This document shows, one piece after another, positions 45,760 through 56,629 of a DNA stretch of 64,000 nt. A program made the translations under genes and the position numbers. The stretch's first letter is position 1; every line of letters begins with the position of its first letter. The stretch comes from Timema cristinae (taxonomy: Eukaryota; Arthropoda; Insecta; Phasmatodea; Timematidae), in assembly GCA_039000515.1 (NCBI GenBank), contig JBCFYV010002383.1, forward strand, positions 35,821 to 99,820, read 5' to 3'. The notes under the pieces are model-generated. The model made no database searches. It was not told where the DNA came from and saw only the letters and a program-made list of their open reading frames with translations.

Positions 45760-46260
45760 TACTCTACTACTTCTCTCTCGTTTCTTATTAACTATTAACT
45801 GTTTTTCAAAAGTATAAAAATAATGTTTTCTGTTGAAATATTGTGAACTTGACTATAAATTTCCTCATATCTCTGCGGTACCCCTGAGGGACCAGCACAG
45901 TGTGGCACAACACATCCTTTGAGAACCACTGCTTTCAGGATATCCGTTCAATTCATGGTGTAAAACTCTAACAATAATCAAAGCTATAATAATTATAGTT
46001 TACATATTTGACTTTCCTTTCATTTGACATTGTTCAAGCAAGTTTGATACTCATTTGGAAAAGTTGAGGAATATTATTATATGGGGTTTGAGTATTTCAA
46101 TGTAATACAGAATTGATAAAATCACAACTAAAACATATGTAATGATACACAAGTACATTTCTACTGTTTCCTCATTTATATTTAAACCACCCCTAGCTTT
46201 TTGGTAAGTTTAATATTTTATAATGGTCATTTTTTTAAATTTACTCTTTTATATGTTTAG
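45760..46260. other. Intron 14 distal part
   Basis: AT-rich; ends in the TTTTATATGTTTAG acceptor of exon 15. Nothing else recognised. Confidence 0.5.
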
Positions 46261-47494
46261 GGTGTGGCTCCACAGGATCCCAAGTCGTTCCAGGTGTATT
46301 CAGACTATCGGAAAAGAGAAATTGACCCAAAGCTTTATGAGGTTCGGGCACCCGAGATGGAGTCGTTTTTTGAAGAAGCAGCCCATGTGGAGGCACCAGA
46401 ACCTGAGTTGAAGGAACTTTCTGAACGCTTAGAGTCAAACGAAAAGTCCTTTGATTTAGAAATAAAGCCGGATGAGATGGAAGGAGGTGTAACTGTCGAC
46501 CTAAAGCCCTCAGCTGATATAAATGAATCAATTTTCAAAGAAACTCTTCAACTGTGTCTACAGGCACATAAGAAATCCCTTGAATCAGGTGGTCACAAAA
46601 ATAATATTGATCCGTGGTTTGAATCGTTAGAATCATTGGACTTGGATGCTCTTTGGGAGGAGAATATCCCCAATGTATCACATGAATTCAGCGATATTGC
46701 ATTTGGTCAAGATCATGATGTGAAGCGACAAACAATCTGTCCCTTCCAAGAAATTGGTGGCGATAGGCTAGGTTCATATAAGAGAGACTCGCACAACCAT
46801 CCTGACATTTCTTATCAATCTGGCATCAAGGTGCGTCGACTCTCCATTGACGAGCATGGCCAATTATTTTACATTGACACTGAGGGAGACAAAGTGTTTG
46901 TTGACAGTGAGGGAAAAGCTATTAAGACAGAGAGAAGCGTGATGGCTGTGGGATAAAATCACAAACTTTGATCCATTGTGGGCTAACAAACCTGCACCTG
47001 AGGAGGAAAAAGAAGTGTTTTGGACAAACAATCAAAAACTTTGGATCCTTATGGACTTATGAATCTGCGGCTGGAGAGGAAAAAGAAGTAGCTTCAGAGA
47101 AACTAGCACAAACATTGGATCCATCGTGGAATTATAAACCTGGGCAAGAGAGAGAATGGAAAAACAATCAAAAACATTGGATCCATTGGGGAATTATAAA
47201 CTTAAAACCATGGGTCAAGAGAGAAAACAGGTAGCTATGGAGGAGGAGGAGTTACAGGCCTTACAAACTAGCTCTAGTGAAACATTACCAATATTGTTGC
47301 ATCAAGCCCCGAAACCACCAGAAGATAATTATTTAATGCATAGAGGTCAGGAGTTTGTGATGGGTCAAATATCAAGCAAGTTTCTTCCTGAAGCGTGCAA
47401 GGATGCAGTGGAAATTACACATGCTGTCAGGAAAGATTCTTCAGGAATCTCGAATATTACCAGGAGGCTGAGCACTGCCATCCTACATGTCAAG
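46261..47494 (+). CDS. Host gene exon 15: large non-helical exon with in-exon minisatellite and frame breaks
   Basis: The acceptor is ATATGTTTAG, phase 0. The first 231 codons are open: GVAPQDPKSFQVYSDYRKRE, an acidic stretch, FESLESLDLDALWEENIP, and a striking VRRLSIDEHGQLFYIDTEGD then KVFVDSEGKAIK (two DTEGDKVF/DSEGKA half-repeats). A TAA at 46954-46956 stops the frame. Beyond it, to the donor CATGTCAAG|GTTAGA, about four degenerate units with a TLDPxxNYK core lie in shifting frames. The last frame (47156-47494) is open: MEEEELQALQTSSSETLP to ITRRLSTAILHVK. The exon may truly end at the TAA in some transcripts. Confidence 0.72.
46957..47225 (+). repeat. Degenerate coding minisatellite, about four units of 70-85 bp
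   Basis: Units share ACW TTGGATCC(A/T)T and GAGGAAAAAGAAGT or an equivalent, giving TLDPxW/GxYKxxxEEEKE in alternate frames. Indels between units change the frame at least three times. Confidence 0.78.
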
Positions 47495-47614
47495 GTTAGA
47501 TTTTTCAATCCATACTGAATTATCAGAAACTATGTGAAATACTTATTTTCATTAATGAACTTAGTGCTTTGATGATTCATTTTTAATGTCTGTATTATTC
47601 CAGAATTGTGAAAG

Positions 47615-47710
47615 CTGCTTTCGAATTATTGGCCCATCCTCAAAGAAATAGTTGGCAAGTTGAAGCAACTCACCACTCTTGTAGCCACTAAAGGATGTCC
47701 TGAAAACACA
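47615..47710 (+). CDS. Host gene exon 16: amphipathic helix
   Basis: The donor ACA|GTAAGT is strong. The frame LLSNYWPILKEIVGKLKQLT then TLVATKGCPENT is open for 32 codons in phase 0-0 if the acceptor is GTGAAAG at 47614. A better-looking acceptor, TTATTCCAG at 47603, puts 11 more bases in front and breaks the frame with TGA. So either the weaker site is used or the region has an indel. Confidence 0.68.
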
Positions 47711-47739
47711 GTAAGTAAATAATAAGTTTTAGTAATCTC

Positions 47740-47925
47740 TGTTCGACTTCGGTGGTCATTGGGGGAATTTGTCACCTCAGGACCTGCTGTTCATGGGTTC
47801 AAACCCATCTGGGGTTGGCGGGTTTTTCTTGAGCTGTAAAAATCTGTAACACAACTTTCTTTTGGAGGTGAAGTAAAGCTGTCAGTCCCATGTCATTGTG
47901 GGATGTTAAATAACTGAAAGGTATG
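47740..47925 (+). mobile_element. Putative SINE, family E (single copy)
   Basis: CTTCGGTGGTCATTGGGGGA head and a good B box GGGTTCAAACCCATCTGGGG, then a body ending near GGGATGTTAAATAACTGAAA. Not matched elsewhere in the window; assignment rests on the box spacing alone. Confidence 0.5.
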
Positions 47926-48082
47926 TGAAAATACCTTTCCTGGCAAAATACTTTATGGCAATTGGTAGGCCCTTTCACTCTTGTTCACAGAAATTCTTGT
48001 GCTGATATTTAATATGCACTTTCTGAATGGTGATTATATGTCAAATAAATAAAGTGATCTGTATTCTTCTCCTTGGTTTAGA

Positions 48083-48345
48083 TCAGACCCGTCTCACTGG
48101 CCGCATGGTCTAACTCGTTACTCTCACAGTCGACTAGACTGCCGATGATGGGGAGATTTAAGTTCGAATCTCAGTCTGGCGAAATAAGGAGGTTTTTCAA
48201 AAATGGTTTTCCAATCTACCGCCACACAAATGTGGGTACACTTCCTTTAAATATAACCTCCTTAGTCCCCAAAACTATTAGTGTAATTAATAATTATGAC
48301 ATAAGTGTATAACCCAAACGGATAGTAAGACAGAGTGCTAATTTT
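48083..48345 (+). mobile_element. SINE family A, subfamily 2 (copy A14)
   Basis: TCACTGGCCGCATGGTCTAAC head, B box TAAGTTCGAATCTCAG, tail ATAACCCAAACGGATAGTAA and a following ATTTT-rich tail. Confidence 0.9.
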
Positions 48346-49072
48346 ATTTTATTTTATTTTTTAATATCATAATTGAAACGTAGAGAAAAATAATCAAAAT
48401 TTGTTGGAAAATATCAATTAATTAATAGTATGATTTTAAGCGGGGAATTTAATATAAAAGTATTCTCTAAGCCGAATAGAAGTTTGAATATTTTTAAAGT
48501 ATTTGTTTAATGATTGAAATAAAAAATTATGTTGTGCTTGTTTCAATAACTGTATGCATTAAAATTACTCAGAAGTTGTTTAATGTACATTTTTGGGGTA
48601 ATATTTCATTCTAATTTGATAAGTAAATTTAATATCACAATATGCAATTCAATCATTTCAGATTTATTTATAGGACTTTTTTTTAGCGCCACATCTTATT
48701 ACCTTTTCAGGTTATACTGATGACCAAATGTGGTTGAATAATCCAGGACACTGGGGAATCTGGGAAATTTTTGATATTTTGACCTAAAAATTGGCTTTTT
48801 AAAGTGTTTTTATTGTCCCTTGAGAGTGAATATATAAATTTTTTTAACCAACATTTTTTTTTTTTTAGTTTTGTTTCATCAAAATTTTATCAGTCCTAAC
48901 CTAGGCCTAAATACAACATACCATAATATAATATATTCAGGACAAAAAATTCTTAACAATCCGATTCGAAATTGGTATTAACTGTTTTAAATGTTGTATA
49001 GAGCGATACAAAATAATTACGGTAATTGATTTGCCTTAGTTGTAATCATTACAATCACAAGAAGACAATAGT
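48346..49072. other. Intron 16 stretch, nothing firmly recognised
   Basis: AT-rich; 48715-48800 contains CCAGGACACTGGGGAATCTG, similar in wording to the 9.1-9.5 kb stretch, but boundaries are unclear. Confidence 0.35.
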
Positions 49073-49335
49073 GACCCGCCTCGGTGGTGTAGTTAGCTGA
49101 TGCACTAGTTTCGTTTAGAGCTAGACTGTCTAGGATGGGAAGATCGAGGTTCTAGTTCGCTCGGGTGAACTGGGGGTGATTTTTCTTAAATGGTTTTCCA
49201 TTCTTCCCCCCACCCCCTCCCATGAAAATGCGGGTTCACTTCCTCTACATTCAATTCTCCCAATTTCTAACCCATTATTATAATTACTACTTAAGCGTAG
49301 AACCCAAACTGTTGGTAAGACGCGGCGCTAAAAAA
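49073..49335 (+). mobile_element. SINE family A (copy A15)
   Basis: GCCTCGGTGGTGTAGTTAGCTG head, tail AGAACCCAAACTGTTGGTAA and GACGCGGCGCTAAAAAATA. Confidence 0.9.
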
Positions 49336-49364
49336 TATACAATATTGAATAGCAATAGATACAC

Positions 49365-49860
49365 ATAAATAATCTATACTTATAAAATAACATGTCCTGA
49401 CTGATGCTGACTGACTGATTCATCATCGCCGAGCGCAAACTATCAAGGCTACAAGCATGAAATTCGGACTGTATATTCATTTTGTTATGTAGGCACCCAC
49501 TAAGAAAGGATTTTAGAAAATTCCACCCCAAAGGGGTCAAAATAGGGGATGATAATATGTATGATAATATGTATGAAAGTCGTCATTTTGAAAGTTACAT
49601 AAACAAAATTTTGTATTTCGGTTATTGACGTAAAACAAATAAATACGTGTTTCAGGAATTTTGGAAATTTTATTTAATAAGGGATGAAAGTTTGTATCGG
49701 ACTTGCATTATTTTTGATCTGAGGTCAAGTTATGGTCATCAACGTAATGTAATATTTTAAATTAATCTGTAAATACATATGTATATTTTCGTATTGGTAT
49801 ATAATCAACTTCCACGCGAGCAAAGCCGCGGGCAACAGCTATCTAGTTCAGTATAAATAC
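49365..49860. mobile_element. Dispersed GACTGACTGA...GCCGCGGGCAACAGC repeat
   Basis: It has GACTGACTGATTCATCATCG near one end, a TTCCACCCCAAAGGGGTCAA block in the middle, and CGCGAGCAAAGCCGCGGGCA with CAGCTATCTAGTT at the other end. This arrangement is familiar from abundant non-coding repeats in arthropod genomes. I cannot assign a class with certainty. Confidence 0.65.
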
Positions 49861-50099
49861 ACTTAACATTACTGTGTGGCTGTGAATGCTGGTGCTGTGG
49901 TAAAAGATGTGTTCCCTGTGATGAAGGGATATTTTTCACTGCTTACAGACTTCTTTAGCATGTTTTTGTTTTTAGTGACGTAGTTGTAAAATTCTTTGCA
50001 AAAATTGCAAATCCGGGATAATTGAGCATCCTGAAACTATTTTTTGGATGCTGGGAATACTTGTGAAAATCCGGAACAATACCGAATTTCCGCGACGTT

Positions 50100-50325
50100 T
50101 GGTCACCTAGGTTATAGGCATATTACTGATCACCCAATGAGGATGAGAAAGGTTGGCTATAGAAGAAGTGGGCTTGCATTTGTTGGGAGGGAGAGTGACA
50201 AACAATTTAGGGAAAACCAACCTCAGTACACCTAACCGGGATTCAAATTCCAATCTCCCTGTCACGGCAGTCTTGTCTAGCATGAGAGTGACACATAGAT
50301 CATTTGGCCACTGAAGAGGTCATGG
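50100..50325 (-). mobile_element. SINE family A, subfamily 2 (copy A16, minus strand)
   Basis: Read on the minus strand: CTTCAGTGGCCAAATGATCTA head, B box GGAATTTGAATCCCGG, then a body and decayed tail. The only clear antisense copy of this family in the window. Confidence 0.8.
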
Positions 50326-52332
50326 AATATTAATTTGTAATGTAAATAACAGCTCAAAATGGCAATAACTGAACCTTAATTGAGTATTTTAGTTTTAGAT
50401 AATATTATTAGCAAAACCTTGTTATTGTTGAAACAGGTGTTTTTTTCCTGAAGTTTAGTCAAAACTGATGTTATTTTCAAAGCCAAGTTGAAGTTTCAAA
50501 ACTTCCTCTTCTTAACTGAAAATTTCGAGTTACAACACTTCCCACATTCGCATAACTGTGGGAGGCCATAGTAGGAGATAGTGAATTTGCGTGTGTGTAT
50601 GCATGTATACAGAGGAGCGTTACATGTATGTACATGCGTGGGTACAAGGTTTTCTGTCTGTGAAGTACCCCAACAATTATTGTGATGTGTTGTGTTTTAA
50701 ATGTCAAATTTCTTTATCAACAATTTCCAGTTAAATACATACCCTCTATCCTTTATCCAATATTTATTAAAACCATGCATTTGGCACACACAACCTTTTT
50801 TATATTTACATAGGAAATTAATAAATAATCACAAATCACACACTAAATGTTTTAAATACCTATATGGATGGAGCCCTTTGGATCCTTGAATCTTTAAGGA
50901 TATTAGAGGATTCGAAAAAATTTCAGAGTATATTATCTTAAGGTAGCGACTGACTTGTAACTTAACAGTATAATATAACATACTAGTCAGTGTGGTGTAG
51001 CAAGCAGCTAGCGGAGCTGGTCGATGTATGAAAAACGTGCTTCACTCTACGTAAGTTTTTCTGCAAACCCCTTTGATTGTAACATTACAAGTCAGTGCCG
51101 GTGCAGGTGTTCACGCTTAGCACACTGATCCTGTCGTCAAACTGAATACTGGAGGAAAGATGTATTTTGTGCTATTACCATTTTGCAACAAGTGTCAGAA
51201 TAAAATGGGGTGGAACCAACAAAACACTTAATTTTTTTATTTAACAATATAGGAAGGGGATTCTCAAGGTCAACAACATTGTACTACATAAAAACAAAAT
51301 GTTGCAATCGCGACTTGTAGGTTCGACATTCAACCTATAAATGAAAGAAAACTGGGCCAATGTCGAGACGAACATTAAAAGTGAGCATTCGCCATGCCCA
51401 ATCAGGAACGTGAGCATTACATTACAAATCTCCACTTAGTCAGTTACCGACTTAAGAGCTCTTTTGATACTAGCTTAGCCCATCATAATTATAGGACTAA
51501 ACTAACATCTAGGTATCTGTGGGCAGGGCCATGCCATACTATGATACAGAGAGGTGGTTGCATCAGGCGGCACTGTAAAGGGCGGTATAAGAGTGAAATC
51601 AAAGAAACATTCAATAATTAAAAATCTTTACGCAACTCTTTTTTATATTGGTCTATGTTATTCTGAAATTAATGTATACAATTTATGATTTATTCGTATG
51701 CCTCTGCTTTAGTATTTTCGGTACACTTTAATTTTGGTTTCTGGTGCAGGTGCATTCGTTGGTGAGCGCTCGTCGAAAGACTTTTGATCTGACAGCATGA
51801 AGCTATTATTTTTGTTTTTAATATACCATGCTGCCGCTCCTAAAATCTGAGGTGTCAATTATCACAAAAGACAATTGCATGTGTTACATGTCGTAGTTCT
51901 TCTTTGAGCTTACAATTATTGACAATATTTGATTTCAATGTTAGTTTGTCTCGAGAAGTGGCAAGTGGCTGTGCTGTGTTTAAATAAGTAAATCATTTAT
52001 ATAATATATCTGTATATCAGTATAATATTTTTGCATTTATTCTAATTCAGTTTTTGTGTTTAAAAAGTAGATCAGGTAAGAGAATTTTTGTTTTTTATTA
52101 TGTCCATCTTGTTTATCAAGATTTTAATTCAGATACCAGATTCGAACCTTGCAGGTAAAATGAAGGTTTGGATCCAAGAAAATTGGGATTCGACCCATCT
52201 CTAAGTACAATGAAAACTTCCCCATTTAGGAATATTATTTGAACAGTTTTCAGTCCAAAAATAAAGTAAATTATTTTCAACAAAATATTTTACTTGGTGC
52301 GTGTAAGTCAAATGTGTTTCATACCATTTCAG
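50326..52332. other. Intron 16 distal part, nothing recognised
   Basis: About 2 kb, AT-rich, without a supported frame, RNA gene or transposon end. Confidence 0.4.
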
Positions 52333-52401
52333 ATTCCCGCATTTCCAGCTATTCCCACTAGTGTGGAGGAGGAGATTGTCTCATTGCTGCTTGATTCTGA
52401 G
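52333..52401 (+). CDS. Host gene exon 17: short acidic/hydrophobic segment
   Basis: The acceptor is CCATTTCAG and the donor TCTGAG|GTAGTG, giving 69 nt in phase 0-0. The product is 23 residues beginning IPAFPAIPTSVEEEIVSLLL and ending DSE. Supported by phase agreement with exons 16 and 18 and by higher GC than its flanks. Confidence 0.72.
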
Positions 52402-52496
52402 GTAGTGTGCTGAAATAGTTACTCAATCATGTTATTAAGAGTCTGTATCATTATTATTATTATTTATTATTATTATTATTATTATATTATTATTAT

Positions 52497-52720
52497 TAGC
52501 ACCGCGTCTTACTACCCGTTCGGGTTATACGCACTTACGCTAATGTGTAATGGTAGGGTGATTGTGAGATGAAATGAAGGACCTACAGTTTAACGTGGAA
52601 TCCGAACCACGGTGGCGGCCTGGCATTCCACACATTAACAAGATGTCTTGTCAGAGGTGTAGGAAGGGTTTGGAAATCAGATAAATCTGTGCCGGGACCG
52701 AGGATTGAACCCCGGCCGCC
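52497..52720 (-). mobile_element. SINE family B (copy B2, minus strand)
   Basis: Minus-strand reading: tRNA-like head with GGGGTTCAATCCTCGG (B box), CACAGATTTATCTGAT, a body with CCACGTTAAACTGTAGG, and the shared CCCGAACGGG tail plus (TAA)n. The A-box end is only partly preserved. Confidence 0.88.
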
Positions 52721-52909
52721 ATCACAAGGAATCTGTATCAAACCAATATATCATAAACTTGGAGGGGGGTAATGATCTAGATCTGACCATTCAATCTTAC
52801 CCTACCTCTGCTCTCATGGCATATGAGGTTGGGACACCATCAAGGCGAGATCCATTATCCCCAGACAGTAGTGTGATACGTGAGAATGATGGTAGTGGAA
52901 AGTGGAGGG

Positions 52910-53053
52910 AACCTACAGTTTAACGCGGGCTCCAAACCACGGTGGGAACTGACTTCCACATATTCAGGAGAAGGAAGGGTTTGGTAATCAAATAAATCTG
53001 TGCCGGAACCAGGATTTGAACTTTAAGCCCCTAACAAAGAAGTCTGACACCTT
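52910..53053 (-). mobile_element. SINE family B fragment (copy B3, minus strand)
   Basis: CCTACAGTTTAACGCGGGCT, CCAAACCACGGTGGG, AGGAAGGGTTTGGTAATCA, CTGTGCCGGAACCAGGATTT: body and head of family B without the 3' tail. Placed about 190 bp behind B2 in the same orientation. Confidence 0.8.
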
Positions 53054-53054
53054 A

Positions 53055-54165
53055 TATATATATATATTATATATATATATATATATAAAATAATATAATA
53101 TATATATAAAATTAATAAAACTTTCAAACACTATTCTTTCTTTTTTTCAAAATAATGCAAATTTTATCACTTGAGACAATACACTCCTGTAATGGGAGGT
53201 GTATGGTTTTTTTAACGGTCAATTTTCATGGTGAATAACAATTTACAGATTCAATCCATATCACTAAAATAAAGTGTTTGAATTGTAGAGGATTTAAACA
53301 TATAATACTACTAGGTTTAATTCACTACCATAAAATTATCACACTTTAATTTTACCACTACTTTTACATTTACATTTAACACAGATATTTGCTCCTTTGT
53401 TTATTGTTTACAACTTCATATATTTAATTTATACTAATTTAGAGTTTATTTATAATATACAACACTCCTAAATTTTGTTCACTATTACACAAATGAACTT
53501 AAATCAACACAGTATTTTGATGCAGCATGGCATTTACTTGGGATGAGTTGACCTTTAAAATTTATTTAGTGTTATTGTTTGATACTTTAGGCAGCTGCCT
53601 TGGTCAGTGAGAAATTATCATTCGCTATCAGATTAGATGGCTTAAAAGTTCAATGGTCTGTGTCGTTTTCTGGAACTACTTCTCTAATCTGTCTAAGCTT
53701 ATACTTCCTTTCACCCTTTACCTTCACCAACTCTTTGTAATGTCAATAAAAAAGAAGGGAAAGAAAACTATGAAACTTCTTATCATGAGGAAAAGAGGAA
53801 AGCTTGCTGCTAGTTCTCAAATATCTTAAAATGTCCTGATATGAGCCTATGAAAAAATACTAAATTTGCTAGAGGAAGGTTAAATCTAGAGCCCTTTTTC
53901 ATCGAGCTTAGTCTAATAGTCCTGAAAATATTCTTAAAAAGTTGCTAAAAATGAGTTAATGTCATTTTTTCACCCATTCATTTATGTTAAGGAAAAAGAG
54001 CTATCCTGTAATTTATTGGCTTTATTTTAGCGTGGACCACATTTTAAATAACACATCTTAGAAGTAAATATTGTGTTAATGCTGAATGTCTCTACAGGAA
54101 ATTTATCGCTTAGCAAGGTGGCTCCCTTAGTTTCCTAAGGAAGATGTCATGTGACATCAAAATAT
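53055..54165. other. Intron 17 stretch
   Basis: (TA)n-rich at 53056-53115; otherwise AT-rich with nothing recognised. Confidence 0.45.
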
Positions 54166-54169
54166 CAGA

Positions 54170-54425
54170 ACCCGCTTCGGTGGCCGCATGGTCTAATGCC
54201 TACTCCCACAGTAAAACAGACCGCCGATGATGGGTAGATCGAGGTTTTAATCTCATTTGGGTGTATTGAGGGTGGTTTTTCCAAACTGATTTTCCACTTT
54301 CGCGCCACAGAAATACGGGTACACTTCTTCTAAAATATAACCTCCCTGTTCCATAAAACCGTTATCATAGTTAGTACTAAGTGTATAGCTCAAATATAGG
54401 TAGTAAGACGCAGTGCTAACACTAT
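54170..54425 (+). mobile_element. SINE family A, subfamily 2 (copy A17)
   Basis: CTTCGGTGGCCGCATGGTCTAAT head, GATCGAGGTTTTAATCTC in B-box position, and a degenerate tail ending GACGCAGTGCTAAC. Confidence 0.9.
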
Positions 54426-54592
54426 ATATATCTATATCTGAGTGTTGTGTTTTATAAGTTTATTTTTAGCTTCGTTTTCTACGATTTTACTATATTTTTT
54501 AATTACATTATATTTTTAGTATCCTTAGTGCACTTTATTTCAAATAAATTTCACCATATAAAGTGTTCCCGATTATGTTTTAATTGTTACAG

Positions 54593-55186
54593 GAAAGTGA
54601 TGCAGACACTAGGCTGAAAGAACCTTTGGAACAAATGCTTAGCGCTAGTCCTTTAAATTACAAAGATTCAACTCCGAAGTCAATTGATGGTGGAGTCACA
54701 GCTTTAAAATCTCGAGATGGTGGTATACCTACAACCTCCCCTCATAAAATTCAAGATACTACTGGATTCTCAAAGCCGACGTCAGCACCACTTAAACTAA
54801 GTGGAGTTGCTCTACCTGCTACTATGAAATCCCAAGAAAGGGGAGTTTCTCCATTGGTCGGTTTGAAATCTCAAGAAGATCGTGTCACGTTTCAAGGAAT
54901 TGGGGTCACTTCACTTCCCACATTTAAACCTCCAGATGTTTCTGTGAGTTCACTTCAACCTCCAAGAATTCCAGATATAACTGGAGAACCTCTCAGTTCT
55001 CCAAACTTTCAAGACTATAAAAAAACAATTGGTGCCCCAAGACCCTGCTACTGCCCCCCATTAGTACCTACCTCTAAAATAGAAACATTGCCGATGTCCA
55101 CAACTTTTCAACAAATGAGAACACCTGCACCAGTCATCTCGAGCGTATCTGGTCCCCAGGGTATAAGCGGGGACAAGGAGTTACAG
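54593..55186 (+). CDS. Host gene exon 18: Ser/Thr/Pro-rich disordered region
   Basis: The acceptor is TAATTGTTACAG and the donor TTACAG|GTAAGT, giving 594 nt in phase 0-0, open without a lesion. The 198 residues begin ESDADTRLKEPLEQMLSASP and are dominated by Pro/Ser/Thr with loosely repeated motifs of about 16-20 residues (GGVTALKSRD, GGIPTTSPHKIQD, GVALPATMKSQERG, GVSPLVGLKSQED, GVTSLPTFKPPD): G[VI]xxLxxxKxxD-like. Probably intrinsically disordered. Confidence 0.85.
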
Positions 55187-55322
55187 GTAAGTTATCAATC
55201 GTTACTACATTGTTTAGATATATAATATAATAACTCACCCACACTGTGGATAGAAACCCCTTGATTCATAAGTCAAATTAAATGTATAATCAATTTGATT
55301 TCTAAAAACTTAATTTTTATAG

Positions 55323-55430
55323 GAATGTGCAAGAACCATTTTTTCAATTCGAGATGAGAATATAAAAGAAGTATCGAGACATGAAATAGAGACCAGAAAA
55401 TGTTCTTTGAAAGTACAAAAAAAAATGTAA
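55323..55430 (+). CDS. Possible host gene exon 19 (alternative terminal exon)
   Basis: The acceptor is TTTTTATAG right after an intron of 136 bp. In phase 0 the frame reads ECARTIFSIRDENIKEVSRH and on to a TAA at 55428, followed by ATTAAA-like AT-rich sequence. It could be an alternative 3' exon giving a short isoform. An internal donor GAA|GTATCG would also keep phase 0 to exon 20. Skipping it also keeps phase (18 to 20). Confidence 0.35.
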   Translation, partial: ECARTIFSIRDENIKEVSRHEIETRKCSLKVQKKM

Positions 55431-55599
55431 ATTGTGTTTATTAAAGTAAATATATAGTTTATAGAGTTCCTGTTTGACATTTGAACTGGCGCTTGCTTTA
55501 GATTATCTTATGGTTTGTTCAAACTCTTGAGATATAACTCATTCACACTTTAAATGCAATTAATATGATTTACAATGTGTACCATTTAAATAATATATT

Positions 55600-55750
55600 T
55601 GGAAGAAGGTACAGGAAAGGTGGATAAAAAAACATAAACAAACAAAATGTGCTTGTTCCCTTTTATATGTTTTTTATACACCTTTCATCTACCTTCTTTC
55701 AAATATATATTGCAAACTATACCTCAAATAAGCGAAAAGAGTTTTTCCTC
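55600..55750. mobile_element. Fragment of the foldback-associated repeat
   Basis: TACCTTCTTTCAAATATA, TACCTCAAATAAGCGAAAAG and AGTTTTTCCT match the flanks at 26.9 and 37.6 kb. Confidence 0.65.
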
Positions 55751-55958
55751 GGAGATATAATTGTTATATATACAGTTTAAATAGAGTTAATGTTTCTCTT
55801 TTTGTAATATTAAACAAACTTTTGTACAAAAGCTTGGGTTGACTATCAGGGCCTAACTTACTGGTGGTGTTTTGGTGATTAAAAACCCTCCCATTTAGAA
55901 TTAAATGTAGACTAGATAAAAACAATATCATAATAATGAGACGAGAATAAAAACAGTT

Positions 55959-56221
55959 GGTGACCTGGCGGTCTAGGGTAAGGTGTCAGACTTCTATGCT
56001 GGCGGCCGGGGTTCAATCCTCGTCCCGGCAAAGATTTATCTGATTACCAAACCCTTCCTTCACCTCTGACAAGACATCTTGTGAACGTGGGGAATGCCAG
56101 GCCTCCACCGTGGTTCGGATTCCACGTTAAACTGTAGGTCCTTCATTTCATCTCACAATCACCCTACCATTACACATTAGCGTAAGTGCGTATAACCCGA
56201 ACGGGTAGTAAGACGCCGTGC

Positions 56222-56249
<28 letters not shown>
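55959..56249 (+). mobile_element. SINE family B (copy B4, full length with TSD)
   Basis: The head GACCTGGCGGTCTAGGGTAA (tRNA-like A box) with B box GGGGTTCAATCCTCG differs from family A. The body CTGACAAGACATCTTGTGAA and CCACGTTAAACTGTAGG is followed by the shared tail (GTATAACCCGAACGGGTAGT) and (TAA)n. A 9-bp duplication AAAACAGTT lies at 55950-55958 and 56250-56258. Confidence 0.94.
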
Positions 56250-56253
<4 letters not shown>

Positions 56254-56629
56254 CAGTTCCAGTAGTAGAGTCCAGTGAGAAGCGATATTTGTAAGACTCC
56301 TATTTAATAATTTCTTCCCTGAAGTTGTTGGTATTGATGCGTCATGAATGGTTGAGTGATGCTAGCGAGAATTCCTGTCCTGCTCCTAGAGTCCTATTAC
56401 CCCTTCCATAAGGGTTTCTTCATATCCCCCCACCCCCTTTTCCAAAAACTGAATCCACTGCATTTCAACTGCTAAGTGACAGCAAAACATCTGAATTTCA
56501 AATAGATTGCAAAGTTGTGCTCTCTCACTCTATAGTTTTGCCATTTAGTGGGATTCTACAAACTATGGATTTGAATCCAGCAGAGGTCGTATCTTTAGCC
56601 AAATAAAAAAAAAAAAATAACAGTGTGTC

